The notes under the pieces: model-generated
What the model was told of the DNA's origin: nothing
Databases searched by the model: none
The model's input: only the letters and a program-made list of their open reading frames with translations
Source: Streptomyces sp. Ag109_O5-1
GTDB lineage: Bacteria; Actinomycetota; Actinomycetes; Streptomycetales; Streptomycetaceae
Reading direction: 5' to 3'
Length of the DNA: 64,000 bases
Assembly: GCF_003814875.1 (NCBI RefSeq)
Contig: NZ_RKQF01000001.1
Location: 62,001-126,000 of the forward strand
Position numbers and translations under genes: made by a program
Part shown: positions 25,016 through 33,711 of the stretch, one piece after another
Layout of the letters: every line of letters begins with the position of its first letter
How positions within the stretch are numbered: position 1 is the first letter of the stretch

Positions 25016-25843
25016 TCAGACGCAGAGCCAGCAGTACAGCCGTTCCCCGCGCTGCTGTGCCCCGCGGGCGAGTTCCGCCAACTCGTGCAGCAGGCCGCCG
25101 ATCGCGTCGGTGTCACCAGACCCCTGCTCTTCGACCCAATGCCGTGCCGCCGCAGTCAGTTCGGCGGCCTCCACCCTGGCCAGGGCGCCTTGCAGCTCAT
25201 CGCTGATGGTGAGCACCAGACGCTCGCCTCCGTCGCGTTCGGCGACGACGTGGGAGGTCCGGGGCCGTGCCAGGAACTCGTCGAAGTCGACCCCGGTCAG
25301 GATCCTCTCGATCGCTCCGAGATCGGTCGTCGAGTCGAACCCCTTGGTGGCCACGACGTGGAACCCCGTCTCGGCCAGCCGAAGCCGTGGCCTGAGGAGC
25401 TCGCGAAGGCCGTCGCGCCCGTAACGTCGCACGATCTCCGGGACGGGCATTGGCAGGTGCGCCCCTGCACCATCCGGCCCGCCGGGCAAGTCGATGATCG
25501 TGGCGGCCGACTCGTCCGATGCCGCGGAGAAGTAGTCATACATCACACCCACAGGCGTGATCATGCCAGGGAGTGACGCGGTGGGGGCCGGCGCTGCCGA
25601 CTTCGTCACGGTGACGGCCGGGGCCGGCGCTGCCGTCTTCATGGCGGTAGCCGTGACGGTGACCGTCGGGCGCGGCGCGGGACTGGCCGCGCTGGAACTA
25701 CCGCCACCGAACGCGGCACCGACCGCGAGCAGCGCGAAACCACCGACCCACACACGCTTGCGCTTGTGCAGCGGGCGAATATCAGGCATGCGGACAGGCT
25801 CAGGCGGACGAACGGCCCACGGCCCGGGCTGATACTGGCTCAC
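25016..25843 (-). CDS. membrane-anchored hypothetical protein, apparent chimera
   Basis: From a GTG at 25843 with a G-rich SD (GGGGGG) the gene encodes 275 residues. A basic N-terminus (LHKRKR) precedes a membrane helix WVGGFALLAVGAAFGGG near 29-45 and then a Pro/Val/Thr linker (PTVTVTATAMKT, PAVTVTKS) typical of anchored extracellular streptomycete proteins. At about residue 98 (MYDYFSAASDESAATIIDLPGG) the character changes to a compact, acidic, cytosolic-looking domain rich in charged helices and ending in Cys-Trp-Leu-Cys. The two parts look as if joined by deletion; a separate start at that Met is possible. Function unknown. Confidence 0.55.
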   Translation of the reverse strand: MSQYQPGPWAVRPPEPVRMPDIRPLHKRKRVWVGGFALLAVGAAFGGGSSSAASPAPRPTVTVTATAMKTAAPAPAVTVTKSAAPAPTASLPGMITPVGVMYDYFSAASDESAATIIDLPGGPDGAGAHLPMPVPEIVRRYGRDGLRELLRPRLRLAETGFHVVATKGFDSTTDLGAIERILTGVDFDEFLARPRTSHVVAERDGGERLVLTISDELQGALARVEAAELTAAARHWVEEQGSGDTDAIGGLLHELAELARGAQQRGERLYCWLCV

Positions 25844-26032
25844 GCGACGATCCCCCCATGACAGGCACCCGGGCACACGCCACGGGGCAGTCGCATGCTT
25901 TACAAAACATCCCCAGAAAGCACGCAAGCCCCGGATGCATCCTGAATGTTGGGTGATGACCGCGGTTGGTACGGCGCCGACTGACCACGACGACCGCGAA
26001 CCGCGCGCCGGCGGCCGGCGCGGGGACGCCGG

Positions 26033-26302
26033 TCACTCGCCCACGGCGACGTACCGCCACACCGTGCCGTCGTCGTCCTTGTCCTCGTCGGCGTCGTCGC
26101 GGTCGAGGTCGACCTCGACGCCGGCCGGCTCCAGGGCGCCGCGGACGCGGTCGCGGAGCGGTCCGGTCAGGTAGTTGTGGTGGAGGTCGAGCTTCTTGAG
26201 GTGGGTGAGCGGCGCCCCGTCCAGCAGCGCGGCGGCGCCCTGGTCGGTGAGGACGCCCATCGACGGCGCCCCGACCGGTCTCGGCTGCACTGGCTCGAAC
26301 AC
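26033..26302 (-). pseudogene. C-terminal remnant of an STM4015-like leucine-rich-repeat protein
   Basis: The minus strand encodes DQGAAALLDGAPLTHLKKLDLHHNYLTGPLRDRVRGALEPAGVEVDLD and an acidic tail ending YVAVGE. This is the last leucine-rich repeat and terminal part of STM4015-family proteins, normally over 300 residues. Upstream of about 26265 the similarity stops abruptly, and the opposite strand instead encodes the tail of another protein (see 26275-26380). It is therefore a truncated relic at a deletion joint. Confidence 0.6.
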
Positions 26303-26380
26303 CCCGAACTCCGAGCCACAGAGCTACGCCTCGCGGCAGACCTCGGCGTCATCGTCGGCACCCGCCTACCCGCCGGCTGA
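26275..26380 (+). pseudogene. C-terminal remnant of an unidentified gene
   Basis: The plus strand reads RLHWLEHPELRATELRLAAD and then LGVIVGTRLPAG before a stop at 26380. It looks like genuine protein but lacks any start or upstream domain, because it abuts the STM4015-like relic. The parent family is not recognised. Confidence 0.35.
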
Positions 26381-26478
26381 GAGCAGCCGCATCGCCGAAC
26401 GCGACGACGTCCTGGTACGCACGCCCTGCCGCCCCAGCCGTCGCGGTCACCCGTGCACGACGTCAGCGCAGGGGGCTT

Positions 26479-27366
26479 CTAGCCCAGGGCGGGGTAGTCG
26501 CCGGCGGCAAGGTCCTCCATGAGGCTCGGGTGGATGGGCTCCCAGCCGAACTGCTTCCGGGTCAGCGCACCCGAGGACGGCATGTCGAGCGCGAACAAGC
26601 GGCCAATGGGGCCGAAGCTGTCAGGGGATGCCGACTCGACCGGGACCGCGAGCACGCCGCCGACCGCCTCGGCCAGGGATCGCATGGTGTCGCCCTCGTC
26701 GGCCACCGCGTGCAGGACGGTGCCGGGCGCAGAGTCCTCGAGCGCGATGCGGAACAGCTTGGCGGCGTCGACCCGATTGACCGCCGGCCAGCGCTGTGTG
26801 CCGTCGCCGACGTATGCCGACACGCCGGTCTTCTGCGCGGCGGCGATGAGCACCGAGCAGAAGCCGTATTGCGACGCGCGCTGATGCACGGAGCGCGGCA
26901 GCCGTACGACGGAGGAGCGGACGCCCTGGTCGGCCAGGGTCAGCACCATCTGTGAATTGAGGCCACGGCCGCCGACGGGTCCGTCGGTGGTGTCGGGGTC
27001 CTCCTCGGTGGAGATGTGGCCCGGCATCATCGGCGTGAGGCCGGCATGCACGAACGGCTTGCCGCTGCCTGCGAGGGCGGCCGCGATGGTTTGCAGGGCC
27101 CGTGTTTCCGCGTCGATGCACGGCCCCAAGTTGCTCCAGTCGTTCCCGAAGGCCAGGTTGATGACGCCCTCTGTCCGGGCGACGCCGGCGCGAAGGCTGT
27201 CCAGATCGCTGAGGTCGCCGCGAAGCGGTGTCCCGCCGGCAGCGGAGACGGCCGCGGCCGCGGCATCGGAACGGACGAGGCCGAGGACCTCGTGACCGGC
27301 AGCGATGAGTTCGGGAACGACAACTGAGCCGATGCTGCCGTTGGCACCTGTGACGAACACGCGCAT
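26479..27366 (-). CDS. NAD(P)-binding epimerase/dehydratase-type SDR
   Basis: The 295-residue protein begins MRVFVTGANGSIGSVVVPEL, the extended-SDR nucleotide motif TGxxGxxG at residues 6-13. It continues with GDLSDLDSL, VINLAFGNDWSNLG, and a substrate domain with QYGFCSVLIAAAQKTGVSAYVGDG and WPAVNRVDAAKLFRIALE. The canonical YxxxK is not evident (GRGLNSQMVL in its place), as in many atypical NAD-binding regulators or reductases. The ATG at 27366 has a GGAG SD. It lies last in a leftward run of redox genes but has its own AT-rich upstream region around 27480-27540. Confidence 0.82.
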   Translation of the reverse strand: MRVFVTGANGSIGSVVVPELIAAGHEVLGLVRSDAAAAAVSAAGGTPLRGDLSDLDSLRAGVARTEGVINLAFGNDWSNLGPCIDAETRALQTIAAALAGSGKPFVHAGLTPMMPGHISTEEDPDTTDGPVGGRGLNSQMVLTLADQGVRSSVVRLPRSVHQRASQYGFCSVLIAAAQKTGVSAYVGDGTQRWPAVNRVDAAKLFRIALEDSAPGTVLHAVADEGDTMRSLAEAVGGVLAVPVESASPDSFGPIGRLFALDMPSSGALTRKQFGWEPIHPSLMEDLAAGDYPALG

Positions 27367-27479
27367 GGAAGGCTCCAGATGACTGCTGCGACGCCGCGTC
27401 GGTGAATGAACCGTCGGTCGGGCCGCTCGGGCCGGCGACGCTCGCCACGGTGATTCCCCCACTGAGGCGACCGCGTCCT

Positions 27480-27540
27480 ATAAGTCCGGCATATTATTTT
27501 AACAGTGGATACGTATTGTTATGTAGCGTTGCCCATTGTG
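27480..27540 (-). promoter_or_regulatory. AT-rich promoter region with ATACGTAT palindrome
   Basis: This stretch is by far the most AT-rich in the neighbourhood and includes the palindrome ATACGTAT (27509-27516) and possible -10 boxes TAAAAT and TTATAG on the minus strand. It probably drives the SDR gene; the binding regulator is unknown. No gene is seen in 27367-27697. Confidence 0.4.
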
Positions 27541-27697
27541 CCCCCGCCGCTCTGCTGAGCGGCGGAAGCAAGCCCTGACAGCGTCCCGATACGGTGCTGG
27601 GCACCGGAAGCGGCCTGTCAGGACACCGGGCAGCTGACGCTCGTGGATGACGTGGCCGACCTCGCGTACTGCGGCGCGGCGATGGCTGTCCGCGGCC

Positions 27698-28639
27698 TCA
27701 CCGCATGCGGATGACCGTCTTTCCGCCGACCTTCCGGGCCGGGTTGAAGGCGGCGACGGCGTCGTCGAGGTTCGCGACCTGGCCGATATGTGTCCGCAGG
27801 CGTCCCTCCCGTACCCGCCGGGCGATCTCGCCCAGCTGGGCGCGGTCGGAGACGACCACGAAGTCGACTGTCAGGCCGTTGGCCGGCCGCACCTCCGGCG
27901 GGCCGGTGACGGTGACGAATGTTCCTCCACCTCGCACCAGCCGGGCCGAGCGAGCGCCGATGTCGCCGCCGAATACGTCGAAGACGAAGTCGACTCCGCC
28001 GACGTCTTCCAGCGTGTCGCTGTCCAGGTCGACGAACTCGTGCGCCCCAAAGTCGAGTGCGCTCTGGTGGTGGGCGGCGCGTCCGGTGCCGATGACGTAG
28101 GCACCGGCCTCTCGCGCGAGCTGGGCCGCCATCGATCCGACCGCGCCGGCGGCGCCGTGCACGAGCACGCTCTGCCCCGCCGAGAGGTGCCCGTGCTCGA
28201 ACAGTCCCTGCCAGGCAGTCAGGCCCGTCATCGCGACGCTCGCGCCGACCGTGAAGTCGATGTCCCCGGGCAGCGGCGCAAGGTTGCGCGCCTCGACGAC
28301 GACGTACTCCGCCAGGGTGCCGTCACGGGTCCAGTCCGTGAGGCCGAACACGCGCTGCCCGATCGACAGCCCTGCCGTTCCATAGCTGAGCGAGGTGACC
28401 ACGCCTGCCACCTCGTGTCCGGGGATCGACGGCGTGCGATCCCGGCCGAGGCGATCGACCCAGGTCGAGGGCCACTCCAGTTCGTCCCCGGTGAATCCCG
28501 ACGCATGCACTTCGACGACGACGTCGCCGTAGTTCGCGCCGTCAAGGCCGGCGAGGCGCGCCGTATCCGGCCCGGGCCGTTCCGTCAGCGTCATCCCCGC
28601 GGTTCCGGCGGCGGGGTCCGTGACCACGATCGCTTTCAT
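27698..28639 (-). CDS. NADP-dependent quinone oxidoreductase / zinc-type dehydrogenase 1
   Basis: The 313-residue MDR-superfamily enzyme has a GroES-like N-domain (VVVEVHASGFTGDELEWPSTW, IPGHEVAGVV) and a Rossmann domain with the AXXGXXG motif in SVLVHGAAGAVGSMAAQLAREAGAYVIGTG near residues 150-176. It ends RLRTHIGQVANLDDAVAAFNPARKVGGKTVIRM. No zinc ligands are conserved, so it is a quinone-reductase type one- or two-electron reductase of enals or quinones. The SD is AGGAGGA. Its C-terminus closely resembles the relic at 38466-38646. It is followed by the SDR and preceded by a second paralogue. Confidence 0.85.
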   Translation of the reverse strand: MKAIVVTDPAAGTAGMTLTERPGPDTARLAGLDGANYGDVVVEVHASGFTGDELEWPSTWVDRLGRDRTPSIPGHEVAGVVTSLSYGTAGLSIGQRVFGLTDWTRDGTLAEYVVVEARNLAPLPGDIDFTVGASVAMTGLTAWQGLFEHGHLSAGQSVLVHGAAGAVGSMAAQLAREAGAYVIGTGRAAHHQSALDFGAHEFVDLDSDTLEDVGGVDFVFDVFGGDIGARSARLVRGGGTFVTVTGPPEVRPANGLTVDFVVVSDRAQLGEIARRVREGRLRTHIGQVANLDDAVAAFNPARKVGGKTVIRMR

Positions 28640-28799
28640 CTGTGGTTCCTCCTTCTCCACAAGCTCTGTTCGCCCCCGCCCCCGCCCGCTGCAGGCAGTG
28701 GTGGGGAGGCCGCTCGCCTCGCCGGTCCCATGCGGTCTCGCCGCTCGTGCCCCGTGCGCACTGCGGCCCGGCACCGGGATCGGCCGGTGCCTGGGCGCG

Positions 28800-29714
28800 T
28801 CAGGCCGGAATGAGCACGACCTTCCTGCCTCCGGCCCGTCCGGCAACCACCCGGGTGAACGCGGCCGGTCCCTCGCTGAGCGGCAGGGGTTCCGGTGCGA
28901 GTTCCAGGGTTCCCGCCGCGGCTTGCTCGGCCAGCTGCGCGAGCTGCGCGCCGTTGGGCTCGATGTAGAGGTCCCAACTCGTGATGCCTCGTTCCTCCGG
29001 CGGCGCGTCGGAGGTCAGGGAGCACAGCCGGCCGCCGTCACGCACCAGGGGCAGGGCCTGGACCGCCGTGCCGGCGGCGATGACGAGGGCGGCGTCGAAC
29101 TCGCCGCGTACCTCGGTCGACCAGTGCGGGTCGTGGTAGTCGACGACGTCCTTCGCTCCCAGCCCGAGCAGGCGCTCCGCGGCGGCGGGAGACGCGGTCG
29201 CGGTCACCTCGATGCCCCGGGCCGCGGCGAGCTGGACGGCCAGGGCGCCGGTGCCCCCGCCCCCGTTGGTGATCAGGAGCCGCTGTCCTCGGCCGAGGTC
29301 GAGCTTCTCCAGAGCCTGCAGCGCGGTGAGCCCGTTGACCGGCAGCGCCGCGGCGTGTGCGGCGTCCAGGGCCGGTGGGCAGGCCGCCGCGTGATCCGCG
29401 TTGACCAGGACCCGCTCGGCCCAGAAGCCGCTCCCCCCGGGCAGCGGGGCTTCATGCGCGAGCACCCGGTCGCCCACCGCGAACCGGCTGACACCCGCGC
29501 CGACGGCCAGCACCTTGCCTGCGCCCTCCACTCCCAGCGCGGCCGGGAGGCGTAGCCCCACGTCCCAACGAGCGTCGATTTCCAATTCGTCCCACGGTCC
29601 GACCCCGGCGGCCTCGACCGCGACCAGGATCTGGCCCGGCTCGGGAGATGACGGTTCGGGCAGTTCCAGCAGGGCGACTTCCGTCTCCGCCCCGGACACA
29701 CCGCACGCCTTCAT
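28800..29714 (-). CDS. NADP-dependent quinone oxidoreductase 2
   Basis: The 304-residue MDR enzyme begins MKACGVSGAETEVALLELPEP, has VAVEAAGVGPWDELEIDARW and LPAALGVEGAGKVLAVG in the GroES-like domain, and LLITNGGGGTGALAVQLAAARGIEV as its nucleotide motif near residues 148-172. It ends AGGRKVVLIPA. Zinc ligands are absent. The ATG at 29714 has AGGA 11 bases upstream. The frame is open for another 34 codons to a GTG at 29816 in a duplicated copy of the start region, so an alternative longer product is possible. It belongs to the same leftward redox run as its neighbours. Confidence 0.82.
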   Translation of the reverse strand: MKACGVSGAETEVALLELPEPSSPEPGQILVAVEAAGVGPWDELEIDARWDVGLRLPAALGVEGAGKVLAVGAGVSRFAVGDRVLAHEAPLPGGSGFWAERVLVNADHAAACPPALDAAHAAALPVNGLTALQALEKLDLGRGQRLLITNGGGGTGALAVQLAAARGIEVTATASPAAAERLLGLGAKDVVDYHDPHWSTEVRGEFDAALVIAAGTAVQALPLVRDGGRLCSLTSDAPPEERGITSWDLYIEPNGAQLAQLAEQAAAGTLELAPEPLPLSEGPAAFTRVVAGRAGGRKVVLIPA

Positions 29715-29840
29715 AGTGGATCGTCGTCCTTTCACTCGGTCCGGCCGACCAGGGGTGGCGGCCGGAAACCCAAATCCGGCGGCGGTGTCGAAGGGGGACA
29801 TTCCGCACGCCTTCACAGTAGATCTTCGTCTTCGTGCTCG
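29700..29840 (-). repeat. 102-bp-spaced duplication of a gene start
   Basis: The sequence around the start of the second quinone oxidoreductase (CACTATGAAGGCGTGCGG on the minus strand plus about 30 bases upstream) recurs 102 bp further upstream as CTACTGTGAAGGCGTGCGG with similar flanks. The spacing is a multiple of three, so both starts read the same frame. Confidence 0.65.
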
Positions 29841-29958
29841 GTTCGACCGACCTGTTCCAGATCCGTGGCTGCCCGAGGGTGGCCCGACGCTCGTCGGCGC
29901 CTACCAAGGCCGGCCCCGTGCCAAGTCGTTCGACGGCCCCGCGGGGGGCGACGGCCGG

Positions 29959-30606
29959 TCAGACGAACGTGAACAGCTGGTCGGTTTCGAAGCGGGAGAT
30001 CGGGCTGTGGTAGACCTTCGCGGGGTCGGGGTAGCCGAGGGCCAGCAGCACGGTCGTGGTGTGTCCGGTCTCGCGGATCTTGAACGCCTTGTCGACGCTG
30101 GTGGGGTCGAATCCTTCGAGGGGCATGGCTTCGACGCCGAGCTCAGCGGCCGCCATCATGGTCAGACCCATCGCGAGGTAGGTCTGCTTCTCCATCCAGT
30201 GGTTCAGGTCCTTGTAGCCGTAGTTGCGCAGGTTGAGGAAGTCGCGGGTCATGGATTCCCACCGCGCCTGCTTCGCCGGGTCGGGGAACCGGCCGTCGGA
30301 CCGCTCCTTGTCGAACACGGCCTGGAGGTGGCCTGCGGGAAGGTCCGCCCTCGTGGTGAGGATGATGGTGTGCGAGGCGTTCAGGATCTTCTCGCTGTTG
30401 TCCTGGAACCGTTCGCCGAGGTTGGCCGCCAGGCGCTCCTTGCCTTCGGTCGTGGCGAGGACGTAGAAGTGGTTGGGCTGCACGTTCGTCGAGGACGGCG
30501 TCGAACGCAGGAAGCCGAGCAGTTCCTGGAGCGTCGCGTCGGGGATCGTCTTGCTGGGGTCGAAGTACCTGGTGAGATGCTTGTTCATGAGCGTGCCGAG
30601 GTCCAT
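29959..30606 (-). CDS. NfsB-type nitroreductase
   Basis: This 215-residue flavoprotein has the nitroreductase pattern: HLTRYFDPSKTIPDATLQELLGFLRSTPSSTNVQPNHFYVLAT at the N-terminus with FMN-contacting RYF and SSTNVQP residues. It also has WMEKQTYLAMGLTMMAAAELGVEAMPLEGFDP near 132-163 and the end LLALGYPDP with the KSRF-like ISRFETDQLFTFV. It would use NAD(P)H to reduce nitroaromatics, quinones or enones. SD AGGA lies five bases before the ATG. A hairpin at 30631-30654 precedes it. It sits in the redox run with CMD and quinone reductases. Confidence 0.88.
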   Translation of the reverse strand: MDLGTLMNKHLTRYFDPSKTIPDATLQELLGFLRSTPSSTNVQPNHFYVLATTEGKERLAANLGERFQDNSEKILNASHTIILTTRADLPAGHLQAVFDKERSDGRFPDPAKQARWESMTRDFLNLRNYGYKDLNHWMEKQTYLAMGLTMMAAAELGVEAMPLEGFDPTSVDKAFKIRETGHTTTVLLALGYPDPAKVYHSPISRFETDQLFTFV

Positions 30607-30630
30607 GTCATCCTGCCTTCGTGTTGTGTG

Positions 30631-30654
30631 ATCACGGGACGAAGAGTCCGTGAT
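30631..30654. promoter_or_regulatory. inverted repeat upstream of the nitroreductase gene
   Basis: ATCACGGGAC and GTCCGTGAT flank GAAGA, with one bulged G. The repeat lies between the PEP-mutase-like stop (30669) and the nitroreductase start (30606). It carries GGAC...GTCC halves like the TetR-type sites further right but with a 5-base spacing, so it may be an operator variant, attenuator or terminator. Confidence 0.4.
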
Positions 30655-30668
30655 TCGTGCTGATCGGG

Positions 30669-31493
30669 TCAGTTCCTGCTGCGGGTGAGCAGTTCGCCGA
30701 CGCGGGCGAAGTCCATGCCTGTCGTCGCCGAGGCAAGGTCGCCCGCGAGAAGGGCCTTCGCGGCTTCCTCGACCGCCCCCATCGCGTGGGCGTAGAGCAT
30801 CGGACCCAAGCTGATGCGCTTGACCCCGGCCCGCTGCAGTTCGGCGACGGTGAGCACCTTGTCCGACGGAGACACCAGGACGTTGACCGGAGTCGGGGCG
30901 ACCGCGGTGACGATCGCGACGAGCGCGTCGAGGTCGGGTGGGAACGGCGCGTAGACCACATCTGCGCCCACCTCGGCGAAGGCCGTCAGACGCCGGATGG
31001 TGTCGTCGAGATCGGGGCGCCCCTGGATGAAGTTGTCGGTGCGGCCGGTGACGACGATGCGTCCGTTCGACGCGGCGACGGCGCTGCGCACCCGACGGAC
31101 CGCTTCGTCGAAGTCACGGATCGGCATGTCGGGATCGCCCGAGGTGTCCTCCACACCGATGCCGGCCAGGCCGGACTCCACGGCGGCCTCGACGGTCATG
31201 GCGACGTCTTCGGGCGTGTCGCCGTATCCGTCCTCGAAGTCTCCGTTGACGGGCAGTCCTGTGAGACTGCCGAGCAGCCGCGCATGCTCAAGGTGCTCCT
31301 CGCGGGTGACCTCGTGCCGCCCGTCGAGGCGGCCGAGCGTGGCGGCGATCGCCGCGGACGAGGTCGCGACCGCCTCGAACCCGGCATCGGCCAGCATCAG
31401 CGCCGAGAGGCCGTCCCAGGCGTTGGGCATGACGAGGCCACCGTCGCGGGTGTGCAGCGCCATGAACTTCTCGTAGAGTTCGGAGCCCGGCAT
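30669..31493 (-). CDS. isocitrate lyase / PEP phosphonomutase family protein
   Basis: The 274-residue TIM-barrel protein starts ELYEKFMALHTRDGGLVMPNAWDGLSALMLADAGFEAVATSS. It has the PEP-mutase hallmarks NGDFEDGYGDTPEDVAMTV near 82-100 (metal-binding Asp), GIGVEDTSGDPDMPI and VVTGRTDNFI, and ends with the usual RISLGPMLYAHAMGAV. Most actinobacterial members are probable 2-oxo acid or oxaloacetate-type C-C lyases rather than phosphonate enzymes; the isocitrate lyase KKCGH motif is absent. SD GGAAGG precedes the ATG. It is cotranscribed, as inferred from spacing, with the nitroreductase gene. Confidence 0.85.
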   Translation of the reverse strand: MPGSELYEKFMALHTRDGGLVMPNAWDGLSALMLADAGFEAVATSSAAIAATLGRLDGRHEVTREEHLEHARLLGSLTGLPVNGDFEDGYGDTPEDVAMTVEAAVESGLAGIGVEDTSGDPDMPIRDFDEAVRRVRSAVAASNGRIVVTGRTDNFIQGRPDLDDTIRRLTAFAEVGADVVYAPFPPDLDALVAIVTAVAPTPVNVLVSPSDKVLTVAELQRAGVKRISLGPMLYAHAMGAVEEAAKALLAGDLASATTGMDFARVGELLTRSRN

Positions 31494-31641
31494 GTCGAGC
31501 CTTCCTGAATGATCGTTGACTCAGTGGGGAGTTGGTGCCGGCGGCCGCACGGCGCTTTCTGACGCCGCGTCGGCCTCGACAGGCGAGATGAAGCGAGCCA
31601 CGCACGACTTCCGCGCAGGGTCGGCGGCTCCGGGCGCGGGT

Positions 31642-32196
31642 TCACTGGCGCACGGTCGTACCGGCCGAGTCGGCGGCGGGGATGTCGAGGTCGGTCCGGT
31701 TGACGTTGTTGATGAAGTTGGTGAGCAGGAACTGCACCGCCACCGCGACGACGGCCAGGATCTGAGCGTCGGTGTATCCGGCGCCCCGTACCTCCGCGAG
31801 GTCGGTGTCGCTGACCTGTCCACGGCTCTCGACCACCTGCTGGGCGAAGCGGGCGGCCGCGGCACGCCGGGGATCGATCGAGCTCCCGACCCGGCCAAGC
31901 TCGATGTCGTCGCGGGACATGCCGCCGAATTCGGTGGCGACGTAGGTGTGCATCGCAAGGCAGTAGCCGCAGTCGTTGGCCTGCGAAACGGCCAGGGCGA
32001 TGCTGTGCCGCGTCCTCGCGTCGAGCACCCGGCTCAAAGTGCCCTGCAGAGTCGTGACGACCTCGAGAACCGCCGGGTTCGACGAGAGGGTCTTGAACAT
32101 GTTCGGGACGAAGCCCAGCTGCGCACCAATGGTGCCGAGTATCTGCTGCGCGCCGGCAGGCACATCCTCTGGAGCGGGAACGTTCAGTCGTGACAC
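31642..32196 (-). CDS. AhpD-like carboxymuconolactone decarboxylase family peroxidase
   Basis: The 184-residue helical protein carries the redox motif NDCGYCLAMHTYVATEFGGM near 73-92, with CxxC and a His three residues later as in AhpD-type alkylhydroperoxidases. LDARTRHSIALAVSQA comes before it and VVAVAVQFLLTNFINNVNRTDLDIP near the end. It probably reduces peroxides or supports thiol redox. The GTG at 32196 has GAGG ten bases upstream. A good promoter overlapping an inverted repeat lies 200 bases upstream (32402-32431). It is first in the leftward redox run. Confidence 0.88.
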   Translation of the reverse strand: MSRLNVPAPEDVPAGAQQILGTIGAQLGFVPNMFKTLSSNPAVLEVVTTLQGTLSRVLDARTRHSIALAVSQANDCGYCLAMHTYVATEFGGMSRDDIELGRVGSSIDPRRAAAARFAQQVVESRGQVSDTDLAEVRGAGYTDAQILAVVAVAVQFLLTNFINNVNRTDLDIPAADSAGTTVRQ

Positions 32197-32401
32197 GGTG
32201 AATCGACCTCAGATCGGGGTGTGAACAGTCGTCGAGCCCAAGCCGGACTCGCTGTGCTTCGGAGCTCCACCGCAGGCTCTTCCTGCGCCCGCCACGACCT
32301 CGACGGTCGCGTCGCTTGCGCCCGGTGGCCTCCGTTGAGGGCGGTGACTCCTCCGGTGCCGGGTTCCGGATCTCTCCACCACCTCGAGCACCTCACAGAA
32401 A

Positions 32402-32431
32402 GGACTATACAGACCAGAATCTGGTACGCAA
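32402..32431 (-). promoter_or_regulatory. AhpD/CMD promoter with overlapping TetR-type operator (site A)
   Basis: On the minus strand TTGCGT (32426-32431), a 16-base spacer and TATAGT (32404-32409) form a good promoter. GGACTATACAGACC (32402-32415) covers the -10 and matches the GGACY-N4-RGWCC sites elsewhere with one mismatch. ACCAGAATCTGGT (32413-32425), another perfect inverted repeat, fills the spacer. Confidence 0.6.
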
Positions 32432-32613
32432 CCCCTCCCCTGGAAGGGAAGCGTCCACCAGGTCGTCTCTGCGCGGGTCGAGCCAAGGCTCGACTCTTAA
32501 ATGTGCAGGTCAAAGCCGCAGGTGAAGCCTCATGGCGAGCGACTTCGCCGGTCGGAGCGCGAGAGATCGGACGACCTCGAACCAGCCCCGCACAGCTCGC
32601 TCCGATTTTTAGT

Positions 32614-32627
32614 GGACCATTTAGTCC
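32614..32627. promoter_or_regulatory. TetR-type operator (site B)
   Basis: GGACCATTTAGTCC lies within the larger inverted repeat TGGACCATTTAGTCCA in the gap before the first TetR gene. No clear promoter boxes flank it. The rest of 32197-32967 shows no convincing gene, although a short protein-like stretch near 32770-32900 could be a relic. Confidence 0.6.
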
Positions 32628-32967
32628 ATCCGTGCCTTAAGACTCAGTGGGAACGACGACAAGGCCTGCCGGCTCCGCATGCACCTCGATCCCGCCTCCG
32701 TCCCCAAGGAGGTACGACCCCGGGCGCCGGGGTGCCGCAGCGGGCGGACACGGACCTGGGCGATGCCGGCCAGGTCCGGCCCTTGCCCACAGGCCGCGAC
32801 GCGATCGCCACCCACGTGAAGAATCACAAGGGCGTCATCTCCAAGCGGTCGGCCTTTATGGTCGTATTGGTGTCACAACCGATCCACCTGGAGAACGAGG
32901 GCGCCACGCTTGCCATGCACCGAACGGCCGAGCAGTACGAGTGCGTAACGCGCCTGAGGGAGACACC

Positions 32968-33585
32968 GTGTCCGCAACCAGCGATGTCCGCCGCACGCCC
33001 CGCGGCCTGGAGACCCGCTCGCGCATCGTCGATTCGGCAACCAAGCTGTTCTACGTGAGGGGCGTCACCGCCACCACGCTCGATGACGTCCGGCTGGCGA
33101 GCGGAACGAGCAAGTCGCAGCTGTACAACCACTTCGGGGACAAACGCGCGCTGATCCACGCCGTGATCGACGTGCAGTCGAGGTTCGTCCTCGCCCGCGA
33201 GGAGCAGCACCTGCGCGGCGTGCGGACCCTCGCCGGTCTGCGCCGCTGGCGTGACGCCCTGGTCCAGGCCAACTCGTTGCAGGACGGCTCGTACGGGTGC
33301 GCGCTGGGTGCGATGTCGATCGAGCTGTCCGACAACGACGAGCAGTCCCGGCAAGCGCTCAACGCGTCGTTCGACGCCTGGCAGCGGATGCTCGTCGAGA
33401 CACTGACCCGGCTCCGCGCCCTCGGCGTACTCTCCGAGAACGCCGACCCACAGCGCCTGGGCACCGGCCTGCTCGCGGCCCTGCAGGGAGGTTACGTGCT
33501 TGCGCAGAACGCTCACAGCTCCGAGCCGATGGCCGTCGCGCTGGACATGGCGCTGGACCACATCGCGTCCTTCGCCCGCACCTGA
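32968..33585 (+). CDS. TetR family regulator, paralogue 1
   Basis: The 205-residue protein starts at a GTG with GAGGGAG seven bases before it. The DNA-binding domain is GLETRSRIVDSATKLFYVRGVTATTLDDVRLASGTSKSQLYNHFGDKRALI at about residues 12-62. The ligand domain carries LAGLRRWRDALVQANSLQDGSYGCALGAMSIELSDNDE and ALQGGYVLAQNAHSSEPM. It is clearly homologous along its length to the regulator at 33768-34436, which points to a tandem duplication. The shared SGTSKSQLY recognition helix suggests both bind the same GGACY-N4-RGWCC sites (inference). Confidence 0.85.
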   Translation: MSATSDVRRTPRGLETRSRIVDSATKLFYVRGVTATTLDDVRLASGTSKSQLYNHFGDKRALIHAVIDVQSRFVLAREEQHLRGVRTLAGLRRWRDALVQANSLQDGSYGCALGAMSIELSDNDEQSRQALNASFDAWQRMLVETLTRLRALGVLSENADPQRLGTGLLAALQGGYVLAQNAHSSEPMAVALDMALDHIASFART

Positions 33586-33711
33586 ACCCACTGCGCGGTT
33601 CCAGGCGTGCGCCTGTCTCCGTCGCCACACGTTTCGAGCGGCTAGTCCCGGCACGGCCTTGCCCGGCGCACGGACACATCGAGTCCCATGCGAGTCACCT
33701 CTCACAAAAAA

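Noticed and set aside
32647..32967. Upstream extension of the first TetR gene
   Set aside because: The extension is Pro/Arg-rich and not TetR-like; GTG at 32968 has a good SD and the normal N-terminus follows.
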